The position numbers and the translations under genes were made by a program. Below are positions 17,023 to 25,942 of a stretch of 64,000 nt of DNA, one piece after another. How positions within the stretch are numbered: position 1 is the first letter of the stretch; each line of letters begins with the position of its first letter. The notes below the pieces were generated by a model. That model did not search any database, was not told the origin of the DNA, and saw only the letters and a program-made list of their open reading frames with translations. The DNA is taken from contig JALONQ010000005.1 in the NCBI GenBank assembly GCA_025454835.1, positions 1 to 64,000 of the forward strand, given 5' to 3'. Source of the stretch: Bacteroidota bacterium. GTDB lineage: Bacteria > Bacteroidota > Ignavibacteria > UBA10030.

Positions 17023-19083
17023 ATGGCTTCATGGTTGAATGAGGATGGAGATCAGGGCACGAAGGACGGAGGCCGTCGACGCCCGCCGCAGGGCGGTCAG
17101 CGCCCTCCAGCGCCCCGGCGACCGCAACGGCCGCGCCCGGACGACGAGTCCCCTTGGACGAAATTCGGACGTGTCGTCCTGAGTTGGGTGGGCATCATCA
17201 TGGTGGTCTTCATGGTGATGTGGGTGTTCCGTGCAAGCGAGGAGACCGAGTACGAGGTCGGGTTCGGGACGTTCCAGCAGTTGATGGCCGACCAGAAGTT
17301 CTCCGGCGCGGTCATCAAGATCACCGGTTTCAACGTCTACGACTTCCACGGCAAGCTGAAGGAGCCGATGGAGATCACGACGGCGAGCGGCAAGGCAGCC
17401 AAGAACGCCACCCGGATCGTCCTGACGCTTCCCTACACGGCACTTGACGAATCGCTCGTTCAGCAGTGGAGCGCCCAAGGCCTGAAGTTCAAGGTGGAGA
17501 AAGAGGACAATACGTGGCTGAACGCGCTCATCAGCATTCTGCCCTGGATCCTCCTGCTCGGCATTTGGTTCGTGATCTTCCGGCGCATGCAAGGCGGCGG
17601 TGCGGGCGGCGGCACGAAGGGCCTGTTCTCATTCGGCAAGAGCCGTGCAAAGCTCCTGACGGAGGGGATGACGCACGTGACCTTCCAGGACGTCGCGGGG
17701 GCCGATGAAGCAAAGGGGGAGTTGCAAGAGATCATTGAGTTCCTCAAAGAACCCTCGAAGTTCCAGCGTCTCGGCGGCAAGATCCCCCGGGGCGTGCTGT
17801 TGCTCGGCCCTCCGGGCACGGGCAAGACCCTCCTGGCGCGGGCCGTGGCGGGCGAAGCGGGCGTCCCGTTCTTCTCGATCAGCGGCGCTGACTTTGTCGA
17901 GATGTTCGTCGGCGTGGGCGCGAGCCGCGTGCGCGATCTGTTCGAACAGGGCAAGAAGAGCGCCCCCTGCATCATCTTCATCGACGAGATCGACGCTGTC
18001 GGCCGTCATCGCGGCGCGGGCCTCGGCGGCGGACACGACGAGCGCGAGCAGACCCTCAATCAGCTGCTCGTGGAGATGGACGGCTTCGAGCAGAACAGCG
18101 GCGTCATCATCATCGCTGCGACGAACCGTCCCGACGTGCTCGACCCCGCCTTGCTCCGGCCCGGACGCTTCGACCGCCAGGTCGTCGTCGACCGGCCCGA
18201 CGTGAAGGGGCGCGAAGGCATCTTCAAGGTGCACACGAAGAATATTCCCCTCTCGGAGGATGTGCGGATCGATACGCTGGCCAAGGGCACGCCGGGACTC
18301 TCGGGCGCCGACATTGCCAACCTCGTCAACGAAGCCGCCCTCCTGGCCGCGCGTCAGAACAGCAAAGCGGTCTCGATGAAGCATTTCGAGGGGGCGAAGG
18401 ACAAAGTGATGATGGGGATGGAGCGCAAGTCGATGCTCATCTCCGACAAAGAGAAGAAGGTGACCGCCTACCATGAGGCGGGACACGTGCTCGTGGCGAA
18501 GTTCCTGCCCGAGGCCGACCCCGTGCACAAGGTGACGATCATCCCGCGCGGACGCGCTCTCGGCGTAACGACCTACCTGCCGATCGACGAGAAGCATACG
18601 TATTCGAAGGACTATCTGGAGTCGATGATCACGTACGCCCTCGGCGGACGCGCGGCCGAGAAACTGGTGTTCAATCAGATCACGACGGGCGCCGGCAACG
18701 ACATCGAGCGGGCGACGGAGCTGGCCCGCAAGATGGTCTGCGAATGGGGCATGAGCGAGAAGCTCGGGCCCCTCGCGTACGGCAACAAGGAAGAGGAGCT
18801 CTTCCTCGGTCGCGAGATCACGCGCTCGCGCAACTTCAGCGAGAACACCGCCATCACGATCGACGCCGAGATCCGGCGCATCGTCTCGAGCGCGATGAAG
18901 AAGTCCGAGAAGATCCTCAAGGACAACATGGCCGTCCTTCATCGCTTGTCGAACGTTCTCCTCGAGCGCGAGATCCTTGACTCGGACGAGATCGACAAGG
19001 TGATGCGCGGTATCGCACTGCCCCCGGCCGAGAAAGCCTTAGACCTCGCGGCCGCGCGCCCTGATCAAGAGATGACCCGCTGA
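17023..19083 (+). CDS. ftsH: ATP-dependent zinc metalloprotease FtsH
   Basis: 686 residues, preceded by the ribosome site AAAGGAG 10 bases upstream of ATG. Basic/proline-rich N-terminus, membrane helix at about 50-70, periplasmic domain, second helix at about 170-187, AAA+ domain with Walker A GPPGTGKT (about 262-269) and Walker B IIFIDEID, second region of homology with [20 protein letters not shown], and the zinc site HEAGH at 484-488. It forms a membrane-bound hexamer that degrades misfolded membrane proteins and selected soluble regulators. The proline/arginine-rich N-terminal extension (about 45 residues) is longer than in E. coli FtsH. Confidence 0.97.
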   Translation: MASWLNEDGDQGTKDGGRRRPPQGGQRPPAPRRPQRPRPDDESPWTKFGRVVLSWVGIIMVVFMVMWVFRASEETEYEVGFGTFQQLMADQKFSGAVIKITGFNVYDFHGKLKEPMEITTASGKAAKNATRIVLTLPYTALDESLVQQWSAQGLKFKVEKEDNTWLNALISILPWILLLGIWFVIFRRMQGGGAGGGTKGLFSFGKSRAKLLTEGMTHVTFQDVAGADEAKGELQEIIEFLKEPSKFQRLGGKIPRGVLLLGPPGTGKTLLARAVAGEAGVPFFSISGADFVEMFVGVGASRVRDLFEQGKKSAPCIIFIDEIDAVGRHRGAGLGGGHDEREQTLNQLLVEMDGFEQNSGVIIIAATNRPDVLDPALLRPGRFDRQVVVDRPDVKGREGIFKVHTKNIPLSEDVRIDTLAKGTPGLSGADIANLVNEAALLAARQNSKAVSMKHFEGAKDKVMMGMERKSMLISDKEKKVTAYHEAGHVLVAKFLPEADPVHKVTIIPRGRALGVTTYLPIDEKHTYSKDYLESMITYALGGRAAEKLVFNQITTGAGNDIERATELARKMVCEWGMSEKLGPLAYGNKEEELFLGREITRSRNFSENTAITIDAEIRRIVSSAMKKSEKILKDNMAVLHRLSNVLLEREILDSDEIDKVMRGIALPPAEKALDLAAARPDQEMTR

Positions 19084-19085
19084 AC

Positions 19086-19835
19086 GTGCCGAGCCACACC
19101 GAGGCACACGAACCCGCTGTCTCTCCGACCCCACCGGACCGGCCTTCGACGCCGGATCCGGGGGGCGAAGAGCACGAGATGCACGCCGCGGCCACGATCG
19201 ACTACCGGTCGGAGTTGTTCCGCAAGGCGATCCATCTCTGCTCCCTTTCCATTCCCGTCGTCTACACCTTCATCACCCGCGACCTGGCCCTCGTGCTCCT
19301 GATCCCGGTCACGGCCGGCTTTCTTGTGGTCGATCTGGCCCGCTACTATCTTCCCCCGGTTGCACGCCTGTTCTATCGGGTGTTTGGCTCGCTGCTCCGG
19401 AAGCATGAACAGGACGAGAAGGTCAAGCGCCTGAACGGCGCCACGAACGTGCTGCTGTCAGCCGTCTTGTGCGTCCTCGTCTTCCCGAAGCTTGTGACGA
19501 TCACGGCTTTCGCCATCCTCATTATCTCCGATTCCACCTCCGCCCTCGTCGGACGTCGGTTCGGCCGTCGGAGGTTCTTTCGAAAAAGCCTCGAAGGGGC
19601 CCTGTCTTTCTTCGTTTCCGCGATCCTCGTCGTCCTTGTCTCGCCCAAAGCCGGCGCCGGACCGGCGGAGTATTTGCTCGGATTCGTCGCCGCGGCCTTC
19701 GGCGCCGTGGTCGAATCTGCTTCGCCGATCGACGACAATATTGCCGTCCCGGTAGGCATCGGGATCGTGTTGTGGGTACTGTACGCCCTCTTCCTGCCCG
19801 GCGTGGACCTCAGCGGCCCTGCGGCGATCTGGTGA
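19086..19835 (+). CDS. Dolichol/polyprenol-kinase-like membrane protein
   Basis: 249 residues from GTG at 19086 (2 bp after ftsH); a later ATG at 19179 would remove a disordered proline-rich start. The core has several hydrophobic helices and the family-typical sequences SELFRKAIHLCSLSIPVVY and DSTSALVGRRFGRRRFFRKS, followed by KSLEGALSFFV, as in the SEC59/VTE5 (dolichol, phytol, polyprenol kinase) and cytidylyltransferase-like group. It probably phosphorylates a long-chain isoprenoid alcohol, possibly using CTP. The isoprenoid genes at 23766-26178 make a role in isoprenoid recycling attractive, but this is inference. Confidence 0.75.
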   Translation: MPSHTEAHEPAVSPTPPDRPSTPDPGGEEHEMHAAATIDYRSELFRKAIHLCSLSIPVVYTFITRDLALVLLIPVTAGFLVVDLARYYLPPVARLFYRVFGSLLRKHEQDEKVKRLNGATNVLLSAVLCVLVFPKLVTITAFAILIISDSTSALVGRRFGRRRFFRKSLEGALSFFVSAILVVLVSPKAGAGPAEYLLGFVAAAFGAVVESASPIDDNIAVPVGIGIVLWVLYALFLPGVDLSGPAAIW

Positions 19836-19852
19836 GAACAACGTGGAGACGG

Positions 19853-20012
19853 AAGCAGGAAGATTGAAGATGTAAGACTGAAGATGTAAGATTGAAGATG
19901 TAAAACTGAAGCTGATGCCTCTGCCAATTCGTTGGGAGGTATTGGACTCACGCCCTCTGTCGTACATCTTATTTCTCACATCTTCCATCTCACATCTCAC
20001 ATCTTTCATCCT
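19853..20012. repeat. Inverted pair of AGATGTAAGA-type arrays (empty hairpin)
   Basis: Left arm 19853-19912: three near-copies of a 17-18 bp unit AGATTGAAGATGTAAGA. Right arm 19962-20012: the inverted form, words ATCTCACATCTTCC. A 50-bp core lies between. The element fills almost the whole gap between two convergent genes (polyprenol-kinase-like + and yraN -). As RNA it can fold into a long imperfect hairpin on either strand, so a bidirectional terminator is possible. Confidence 0.85.
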
Positions 20013-20024
20013 ACCGAGGGGACT

Positions 20025-20381
20025 TCAACCTCTAAAGGCATCCTTCAGATGTCTCACTTCTGTCCTACCCGCCCGCTCCGCGATGGCAATGACGTCGAAC
20101 CGGCAGGTCACCAACCCTAAGACCCGCTCTTCGACGTAGGCCTGCGCCGCACGCCTCAGCTTCTCCTGCTTCGAGTCTGTGACGAAGTACTCCGGTTCGC
20201 CGTACTGAAAGTTGGACCGCGCCTTCACCTCCACAAACACCAGCTCCGGACCCTCCATCGCGACGATGTCGATCTCGAGGTGCCCGTAGCGGTAGTTCCG
20301 CTGGAGGATACGATAGTGGTGCTCAAGCAGGTAGGCGACGGCAAGGTCCTCTCCCTGAGGACCGAGCGGCTGAGTGGACAT
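20025..20381 (-). CDS. YraN/UPF0102 nuclease-like protein
   Basis: 118 residues from ATG at 20381 (MSTQPLGPQGEDLAVAYL), chosen because upstream codons do not match the family. The PD-(D/E)XK-type motif is visible: LEIDIVAMEGPELVFVEVKARS gives the aspartate and the E-V-K triad, as in the UPF0102/YraN family with predicted endonuclease fold. Some members are structure-selective nucleases; the cellular role is unclear. It is often found beside rnhB, which is about 2.7 kb away here on the same strand. Confidence 0.88.
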   Translation of the reverse strand: MSTQPLGPQGEDLAVAYLLEHHYRILQRNYRYGHLEIDIVAMEGPELVFVEVKARSNFQYGEPEYFVTDSKQEKLRRAAQAYVEERVLGLVTCRFDVIAIAERAGRTEVRHLKDAFRG

Positions 20382-20457
20382 AACAACCCCCTCGAACGGA
20401 AGGACAACGTCGTGAGGGCAACTCCGGACCCTCACGATGATACGAAGCTTGACCGGA

Positions 20458-20661
20458 TCAGGAACGCGCCGTACCTCTCAGAACGCGGGCGGGGAGCAAC
20501 ACGATCGCACGCAGGAATTCGAACACACCTTCGACGGCGATCCCAAGCAGGCGGAACGGCAGCAACACCAGCCAGACGATCGGATAGAGAATGAGTGCCG
20601 CGATCGCCAGCGGCCAACAGACGATGAAAAGCAGCAGCCAAAGCAGAAAAGCAGCCATCAT
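20458..20661 (-). CDS. Small hydrophobic membrane protein (67 aa)
   Basis: From ATG at 20661, preceded by GGGAG at a good distance. The product is nearly all hydrophobic: two or three membrane-spanning segments (MMAAFLLWLLLFIVCWPLAI, YPIVWLVLLPFRLLG, VFEFLRAIVLLPARVL) and a basic tail. The longer frame upstream is not hydrophobic and is probably untranslated. It lies between yraN and the GH9 gene. No family recognised; could be an envelope stress or transport peptide. Confidence 0.6.
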   Translation of the reverse strand: MMAAFLLWLLLFIVCWPLAIAALILYPIVWLVLLPFRLLGIAVEGVFEFLRAIVLLPARVLRGTARS

Positions 20662-20783
20662 CGAACTCCCGGGTGAGCGTGTGGAGGACGGATATCGCAG
20701 TCTACGAACACCATCGTCCAAAGTTCCGTCCTCGGATACCTTCACCCCTCCTTCCTCCTCACTCCTTCATCCTCTTGTGTGCT

Positions 20784-22535
20784 TCATCGCCCAAGGACCG
20801 CCAGCGCCATGATGAGCGCCGCCGACGCGTCGATCGTCGGTTCGTTCGTCGAATAGTCGCCGTAGTCGTCATGATAGACGGCCCACGAGCTCTGGAAGCG
20901 CGCGAACTCGTCGGGTTCGGTGAGATGCAGGCCGAGCAGTGAGCCGTAGATCGAGCCGAAGACCGGTCCGTCGACGACCGCACCCGTCGCAACGATCGGA
21001 TGCTTCCGCGTCATGACGTGGTGGATGTCCCTCGGCCAGGAGCCGTCGCTCGGCACGTTGACGACGAAGCATTGCCCCCACGGATTGCGACCGAACAGCC
21101 AGTCGCGCGAAGCGGCCGCCAGCGCGGCGAACCGGTCATCGCCCCCCATCTGCCGGTAGAACCACTCTTGCAGGATCAGACCGAGGTTGACATTGTTCGA
21201 CACCCAGATGAGCGGCACCCCGTAGCCGAAGGAGTTGTTCGTCGCCGCGCGTTGCGCGCGTTCGAGTCCCCTGGCATAGTACCCGCGCAACGAATCCTTC
21301 ACATCCTTCGGGGCGTGGCGATACAGCGCGAAGTGGCCGGGATTGACGTACGGGAAATATTCGTAGTGACGCGCTGAATCCTTGCCCATCCACGAGGTGT
21401 CCGCCGCCAGGGCCGACCATCGGATGGCATCCTGCAGGTATCGTCGCTCCTTCGTCAACCCATACAGTTCCGCCGCTCCCCACTCCATATCGTCGTGCCA
21501 CGTGATCTCGTGGAAACGGTAGGGGGCGCGATTCGGGACCGATTCCGATGTGCCCGGCTTTGTCAGGCCCAGCTCGTACAGGTCGCGCGAACGGTCCGCC
21601 AGTCGATCCGCAAAACCGTCGTCCCATCGCCCGGCGCGCCACAGCCGCGACCCGAGCGCCATGACCGCCGCCGTACGTCCCGCCACATTGGCGACGCCTG
21701 TCGAGGTGTTCTGGTACTTGCCGAGCCCTTGCGGCGTTCCCGTCGCCACATAGACCGGACGTCCGTTCCCTTTCCCCCAACCGTAATCAGTCGTGTCACG
21801 CCACGGGAATTTGGCGTAGATGTGGTCACGATCATCAGCCACCTGGTGATACAACACCCCCGGAGCGGGCGCAAGCTTCAGCATCCATTCCAGTCCCCAA
21901 CGCGCTTCGTCCATGACGTCGGGCACGCCGTTCGGCCCGGGACGCCCGCTGGCATCCACGGAATCGCGCCACGGCGCCGCCCCATTCTCATACGCCATCA
22001 GGAGCAATCCGGTGGTGTAACTCGTCGAGATGAGGAATCGCAGATAGTCGGATGCGTCATGGTACCCGCCGCTGGCGTCCACGCGCGTACCCTCACCGGA
22101 TCCGGCCACGAGAACCCCGTCGGTCGTGTGGCAGAGCGTGTCGTAGACCGGATTGTATCCGCATCGCTGCTGCGCGAGATAGAAGAGCGCCGCTTCTTTG
22201 TGACGCGTGTAGGCGTCGGCCGCGACCGAGAACGACATCGGCTCCGCGCCGGGCACGGAGACCACGTATCGACCCGGCTTTGCCGCGACCGATAGGTCGA
22301 CCGCGTACGTTACGGGGAATTGGCCGTAGGATGGACCGGGGCTCCGCAGTTCCGTGCGCAGAACGACCGCACCCGAAGCATCCCTCACGATCGCCGTCTC
22401 TCCGTCGAGCCGCTCCTCCGCGAGCACGACGGCCGACTTGAGGTCGTCGGGCATGAAGCCGAGTTGGGAGAGGCGGATGACCGGCTGGGCGGAGGCTGTG
22501 GCCAGAACACAGAAGCAAAACGTCAGACGGAACAT
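20784..22535 (-). CDS. Secreted glycoside hydrolase family 9 (endoglucanase-like)
   Basis: 583 residues from ATG at 22535, with ribosome site GGAGGGA and a signal peptide (MFRLTFCFCVLATASAQ). An N-terminal immunoglobulin-like CelD domain (about 20-115, starting IRLSQLGFMPDDLKSAVVL) precedes the GH9 catalytic domain. Expected GH9 elements are GGYHDASDYLRFL (catalytic base aspartates), WLFGRNPWGQ and the C-terminal STNEPTIDASAALIMAL (general acid glutamate). GH9 enzymes cut beta-1,4-glucans. No sorting domain is seen, so it is probably periplasmic or released. The frame upstream of 22535 encodes repeat-derived residues and is not part of the protein. Confidence 0.88.
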   Translation of the reverse strand: MFRLTFCFCVLATASAQPVIRLSQLGFMPDDLKSAVVLAEERLDGETAIVRDASGAVVLRTELRSPGPSYGQFPVTYAVDLSVAAKPGRYVVSVPGAEPMSFSVAADAYTRHKEAALFYLAQQRCGYNPVYDTLCHTTDGVLVAGSGEGTRVDASGGYHDASDYLRFLISTSYTTGLLLMAYENGAAPWRDSVDASGRPGPNGVPDVMDEARWGLEWMLKLAPAPGVLYHQVADDRDHIYAKFPWRDTTDYGWGKGNGRPVYVATGTPQGLGKYQNTSTGVANVAGRTAAVMALGSRLWRAGRWDDGFADRLADRSRDLYELGLTKPGTSESVPNRAPYRFHEITWHDDMEWGAAELYGLTKERRYLQDAIRWSALAADTSWMGKDSARHYEYFPYVNPGHFALYRHAPKDVKDSLRGYYARGLERAQRAATNNSFGYGVPLIWVSNNVNLGLILQEWFYRQMGGDDRFAALAAASRDWLFGRNPWGQCFVVNVPSDGSWPRDIHHVMTRKHPIVATGAVVDGPVFGSIYGSLLGLHLTEPDEFARFQSSWAVYHDDYGDYSTNEPTIDASAALIMALAVLGR

Positions 22536-22564
22536 AGCGTCCCTCCAGCAGGAATTGAAGTTAG

Positions 22565-22590
22565 CCACAAAGAACACAGAGATCACAAAG
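22565..22590. repeat. CACAAAG arm, left of the GxxExxY gene
   Basis: Plus-strand word array beginning CCACAAAGAACACAGAG and ending TCACAAAG, 26 bp. It pairs with the inverted array at 23050-23075 (22 of 26 positions complementary). The two arms enclose the GxxExxY gene. Confidence 0.9.
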
Positions 22591-22630
22591 CATGAGTCGA
22601 TGGATTGGGTCTTGGAAGAGGGCAAACAGG

Positions 22631-22996
22631 TCAAAGGATGTATTTGCGAATCTGAAAGCGATAGGACCCGAAGTTGATCAGTATCCCATGCTTCTGCCGT
22701 GAGGCCCGGAGGTAGCCCAAGATCTGTGCCTCGTGCTCGGGCGCGATGGTTCGTGTGGCCTTCAACTCGACGAGGAGCGTCCGGTCAACAAAAAGGTCGG
22801 CGAAGTACGACCCGACTTCCGTTCCGTCTTCGTCGTAGACCACCAGAGGCCATTGCTGCCGCACCTCATGACCGCGTTGGATGAGCCGATGCGTCATCGC
22901 ATTCTCGTATACTTTCTCCAGATGACCTTGGCCAAAGTACACGTGCACCTCATATGCGATCTGACGTACCTCGTCGCACAGTCGACGAATCTCCAT
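22631..22996 (-). CDS. GxxExxY protein (PDDEXK_3 family)
   Basis: 121 residues from ATG at 22996, chosen for the strong ribosome site GGAGG just upstream. A longer frame from 23104 would add residues encoded by the CACAAAG repeat (NHKEHKEHKE). The name-giving motif is GHLEKVY (GxxExxY). A PD-(D/E)XK nuclease core is seen as DLFVDRTLLVELKATR, with aspartate and the E-L-K triad, then the helix EAQILGYLRASR. Function in cells is not known; members are frequent in environmental genomes. It is enclosed by inverted CACAAAG arms at 22565 and 23050, and shares the strand of its neighbours. Confidence 0.92.
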   Translation of the reverse strand: MEIRRLCDEVRQIAYEVHVYFGQGHLEKVYENAMTHRLIQRGHEVRQQWPLVVYDEDGTEVGSYFADLFVDRTLLVELKATRTIAPEHEAQILGYLRASRQKHGILINFGSYRFQIRKYIL

Positions 22997-23049
22997 ACCC
23001 CCCTCCTCCAGACTTGAGACTGCAACATTCATCAACAACACATCAACTT

Positions 23050-23167
23050 CTTTGTGTTCCTTGTGCTCTTTGTGGTTACATCCTCCCACAGGCGGGTCTG
23101 CCACACATCTATTTCTTCGTGTTCTGTGTGTCCTTCGTGCCCTTTGTGGTTACATCTTCCCACAGGT
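23050..23167. repeat. Tandem CACAAAG arm, right of the GxxExxY gene and in rnhB
   Basis: Two copies of one unit on the plus strand: CTTTGTGTTCCTTGTGCTC, then TTTGTGGTTACATC, CTCCCACAGG (23050-23092), and again CTTCGTGTTCTGTGTGTCC, TTTGTGGTTACATC, TTCCCACAGG (23115-23165). The first is inverted relative to 22565-22590. The second forms the last codons of rnhB. Confidence 0.9.
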
Positions 23168-23762
23168 CGATCTGAATCCGGAAACTCTTCCGATGAATCG
23201 GCGACAATCCGAACTCCGCGATGGCCTTCCGGTGTTGTTCCGTTCCGTAGCCTTTGTGCGCCGCGAAGCCGTACTCGGGATACTGCCGGTCGTACTCCAT
23301 CATGATCCGGTCCCGCTCCACCTTGGCGATGATCGACGCCGCGGCGATGGAGAAGCACAACGCGTCGCCGTCGACGATGTTCACGAACGTGAGCGTGTCG
23401 TGCCGGAACGAATTGCCGTCGATCAAGAGGAGGTCGGGAGGAACAGCCAGGGCGCGGACCGCCTGCTCCATGGCGAGGTTGGTTGCCCGGAGGATGTTGA
23501 TGCGGTCGATCTCGTCGTGCGGCACGACACCGACACCGACCTCGGCCGCCTTCGCACGGATCTCGACCGCGAGCGCCTCGCGGCGCGGCGGACTCAGGAC
23601 CTTTGAATCATCGACCCCGGGAATGAAGACGCCGGGTGAGAAGACAACGGCTGCCGCCACGACCGGACCGGCCAGGGGCCCGCGGCCGGCTTCGTCGACG
23701 CCCGCAATGCGCTCTGCGCCTCGCGAACGGTAGGTCTCTTCGAGATGGGGATCGGTGGACAT
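23109..23762 (-). CDS. rnhB: Ribonuclease HII with a repeat-encoded tail
   Basis: 217 residues. RNase HII core with GVDEAGRGPLAGPVVAAAVV (metal-binding Asp-Glu), the catalytic aspartate in LLLIDGNS and the AAASIIAKVERDRIM motif. It removes ribonucleotides and RNA primers from DNA. The usual end near FRIQID is followed by LWEDVTTKGTKDTQNTKK, which is translated from the intergenic repeat at 23115-23165; the catalytic core is intact, so the tail is probably tolerated. It begins 3 bp after the UbiA gene. Confidence 0.93.
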   Translation of the reverse strand: MSTDPHLEETYRSRGAERIAGVDEAGRGPLAGPVVAAAVVFSPGVFIPGVDDSKVLSPPRREALAVEIRAKAAEVGVGVVPHDEIDRINILRATNLAMEQAVRALAVPPDLLLIDGNSFRHDTLTFVNIVDGDALCFSIAAASIIAKVERDRIMMEYDRQYPEYGFAAHKGYGTEQHRKAIAEFGLSPIHRKSFRIQIDLWEDVTTKGTKDTQNTKK

Positions 23763-23765
23763 GGC

Positions 23766-24611
23766 CTACGGCGTCGGACGACCGAGCCAGATCGCTCCGA
23801 GGCCGACGATCATCGCGAGCTTCAGGACGCCGCTCAGCGATCGCATGTGCTCCGGCGTGTCTCGCCACCAGACGGCGACCGCCACGAAGGCCATCAGGGC
23901 GTCGGCAACCAGCACGATCGGCAGAAAGGGATCGCGGTACATTTCGTGCGAGGCCACGACCATGGTCACGGCGATGAGGATGAGCAGACTGGCCGACGTC
24001 AGGATCCGGGCGGGCCGGACGCCGTAGCGAACGGGCAGGGTGGCGGCAGCCGAGAGGGCATCCCCCTCGCGGTCCTCGATGTCCTTGACCAGCTCGCGGG
24101 CCACGTTGACGAGGAAGGCGAACAGCGCGGGGATGAGACCGCGCTCCACCGGACCGACCGCCGCCGCACCATAGATGAATGCCATGCCCGTCATGCCCCC
24201 GACCACCAGGTTGCCGATGAGGGGGGTCGCCTTCAGGTCGCGGCTGTAGAAGTACAAGACAACGACCGCGCCCATGACGATCGCGAACGGCAGGAGACCG
24301 ACGAGCGCGCCGAAGGTCCCTGCGAGGAGCGAGCAAGCGAACCAGACGCGGAACGCATCATCCGTCGTCAGTTCGCCGCGCGGGATGGGACGGTCGGGCC
24401 GGTTGACCCGGTCGATCTCGACGTCGAAGCGATCGTTGATGGCATTGGCGCCGGCGGCCACCGCAATGCCGGCGAACGCGGCCAGCACGATGGGAACGAC
24501 ATCGCCCTCATCGCCGCCCGCCAGCACCGCCGCCACGACGATGGACAGGAATGCGATGAGGAGATTGAGGGGACGGATGAGGGAGAGAAATGCGGGGACG
24601 CGGGAAGACAT
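23766..24611 (-). CDS. UbiA-family prenyltransferase (GGGP geranylgeranyltransferase-like)
   Basis: 281 residues from ATG at 24611 (MSSRVPAFLSLIRPLN). Eight to nine hydrophobic helices. First Asp-rich motif NDRFDVEIDRVNRPDRP, second motif DIEDREGDALSAAATLP, with the typical IPRGELTTDDA loop. The two motifs bind magnesium and prenyl diphosphate. This subfamily is usually annotated as geranylgeranylglycerol-phosphate geranylgeranyltransferase or a related ubiquinone-type enzyme; the exact acceptor cannot be decided from sequence. The next gene upstream is a geranylgeranyl-reductase-family protein (161 bp gap with repeat words). Confidence 0.85.
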   Translation of the reverse strand: MSSRVPAFLSLIRPLNLLIAFLSIVVAAVLAGGDEGDVVPIVLAAFAGIAVAAGANAINDRFDVEIDRVNRPDRPIPRGELTTDDAFRVWFACSLLAGTFGALVGLLPFAIVMGAVVVLYFYSRDLKATPLIGNLVVGGMTGMAFIYGAAAVGPVERGLIPALFAFLVNVARELVKDIEDREGDALSAAATLPVRYGVRPARILTSASLLILIAVTMVVASHEMYRDPFLPIVLVADALMAFVAVAVWWRDTPEHMRSLSGVLKLAMIVGLGAIWLGRPTP

Positions 24612-24617
24612 GGACTT

Positions 24618-24700
24618 AAAACGATCCAAACGTTCCAAATGTCCAGACTCCAAACAAATGGCAAAATAGCTCAGACCGCCAAACGGCGGAGGGGGCTTCT
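24618..24700. repeat. TTTGGAGTCTG-family words upstream of the UbiA gene
   Basis: Words AAACGATCCAAACGTTCC, CCAGACTCCAAACAAATGG and ACCGCCAAACGGCGG lie in the gap between the GGR and UbiA genes. They match, inverted, the array at 53776-53944 and further words near 54900. The ATG of the UbiA gene follows directly. Confidence 0.7.
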
Positions 24701-24772
24701 GATGCGGCGAGGTCTTCTGTCGCCTCACATCGACCCCCGACTTCACCTGCAACCTCCCACCTGCCTCATCTT

Positions 24773-25942
24773 TCAGCTCACGAACACTTTCGCCACGTCT
24801 AACAGCATCGACGGTTGGTTCCAGAGCGCCGTCCGAAAGATCGCGCCGAGCGTTCGCTTGTCTTCGGGCAGTTTCAACGCGCTGTCGCAGATGCCGTTCA
24901 GCGTCTCGTCGGAGAAGGACGCGACGGCCTCCTTGATGTTGTAGAACACGTCATGGCGCCAGCCCAAACGCTTCTGCCAGCGCTTCTGGTATTCCGGAAG
25001 CATCCGAAGGTCGTTCTCGCGAATGGCCTCGGCCGCCACCTGGCCGGCCAGCATGCCGCCGATCATGCCGCTGATGATGCCTCCCCCCGACATGGGATTG
25101 ACCTGATGCGCCGCATCGCCCACGAGCATCACCGAATCCCGAACGATCTCTTCGCACGTCGTCGCGCACGGCACGCCCCCCGCGATGCGCGTCACCATCG
25201 CGGCATGCGGAAACGTCTTGTCGATGAATTCCTCGAGATACCGGATGGCCGATTTCTTCTTCGCCTCCTCGACGTTGATGCCGATGCCGACGTTGGCCGT
25301 ATCGTGCCCTTTGGGGAACACCCAGAGGTAGCCGCCGGGAGACACGTCATCGCCAAAATAGAAGTCGAGCGTGTCGACGTCCACGCGCACATTCGACAAC
25401 GTCACCTGCGCACACGACTCCATGTCCCGGATATGGCACGTGGTGTCGATGCCCGCCCATTTTCCGACGCGGCTCTCGACGCCGTCCGCCGCGATCACGA
25501 TGCGGGCGCCGATCTCGGCCTGCTGGTCCTTGATGACCGCCCTGACTCCCGCGATGTTGCCCGAACCGTCCCTCAGCAGGTCATAGGCATAGGCCTTCGT
25601 GACGATCTCGGCGCCGTTGCGGGCCGCCAGCTTGGCGATCTCCACGTCGAACAGGCGCCGCTCGAGCACATAGCCCTTGCCGTCGAGCCGCGGAACGACC
25701 GAATGACCGTTGGGGGCTACGAGACGGAACTTCGTGACCGTCGAGGCGATCCACCGCGGGTCGGGTTCGATGAACTGCGCCACGCCTTCATGGCTGACCG
25801 CCTCGCCACACCGCACCGGATAGCCGACGTCACGGTCCTTCTCCAGCACCAGCACCGAAGCGCCGTGTTCAGCGGCATACCGGGCAGCCGTCGAACCTGC
25901 CGGTCCGGCCCCCACGACGACGATGTCGTACGAGGTCTTCAT
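24773..25942 (-). CDS. Geranylgeranyl reductase family flavoprotein
   Basis: 389 residues. FAD-binding GxGxxG (VVGAGPAGSTAA, residues 10-20), the active-site segment PVRCGEAVS with Cys45, a second FAD motif VMLVGDAAHQVNPMSGGGI, and YLWVFPKGHDTANVGIG at about 205-221, which matches the archaeal GGR signature YxWxFPx7-8GxG. Members reduce geranylgeranyl chains to phytyl/phytanyl groups. The gene overlaps the ferredoxin gene by 4 bp (ATGA), so the electron donor is probably encoded next door. Substrate (lipid, quinone side chain or pigment) is not decided by sequence. Confidence 0.9.
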   Translation of the reverse strand: MKTSYDIVVVGAGPAGSTAARYAAEHGASVLVLEKDRDVGYPVRCGEAVSHEGVAQFIEPDPRWIASTVTKFRLVAPNGHSVVPRLDGKGYVLERRLFDVEIAKLAARNGAEIVTKAYAYDLLRDGSGNIAGVRAVIKDQQAEIGARIVIAADGVESRVGKWAGIDTTCHIRDMESCAQVTLSNVRVDVDTLDFYFGDDVSPGGYLWVFPKGHDTANVGIGINVEEAKKKSAIRYLEEFIDKTFPHAAMVTRIAGGVPCATTCEEIVRDSVMLVGDAAHQVNPMSGGGIISGMIGGMLAGQVAAEAIRENDLRMLPEYQKRWQKRLGWRHDVFYNIKEAVASFSDETLNGICDSALKLPEDKRTLGAIFRTALWNQPSMLLDVAKVFVS

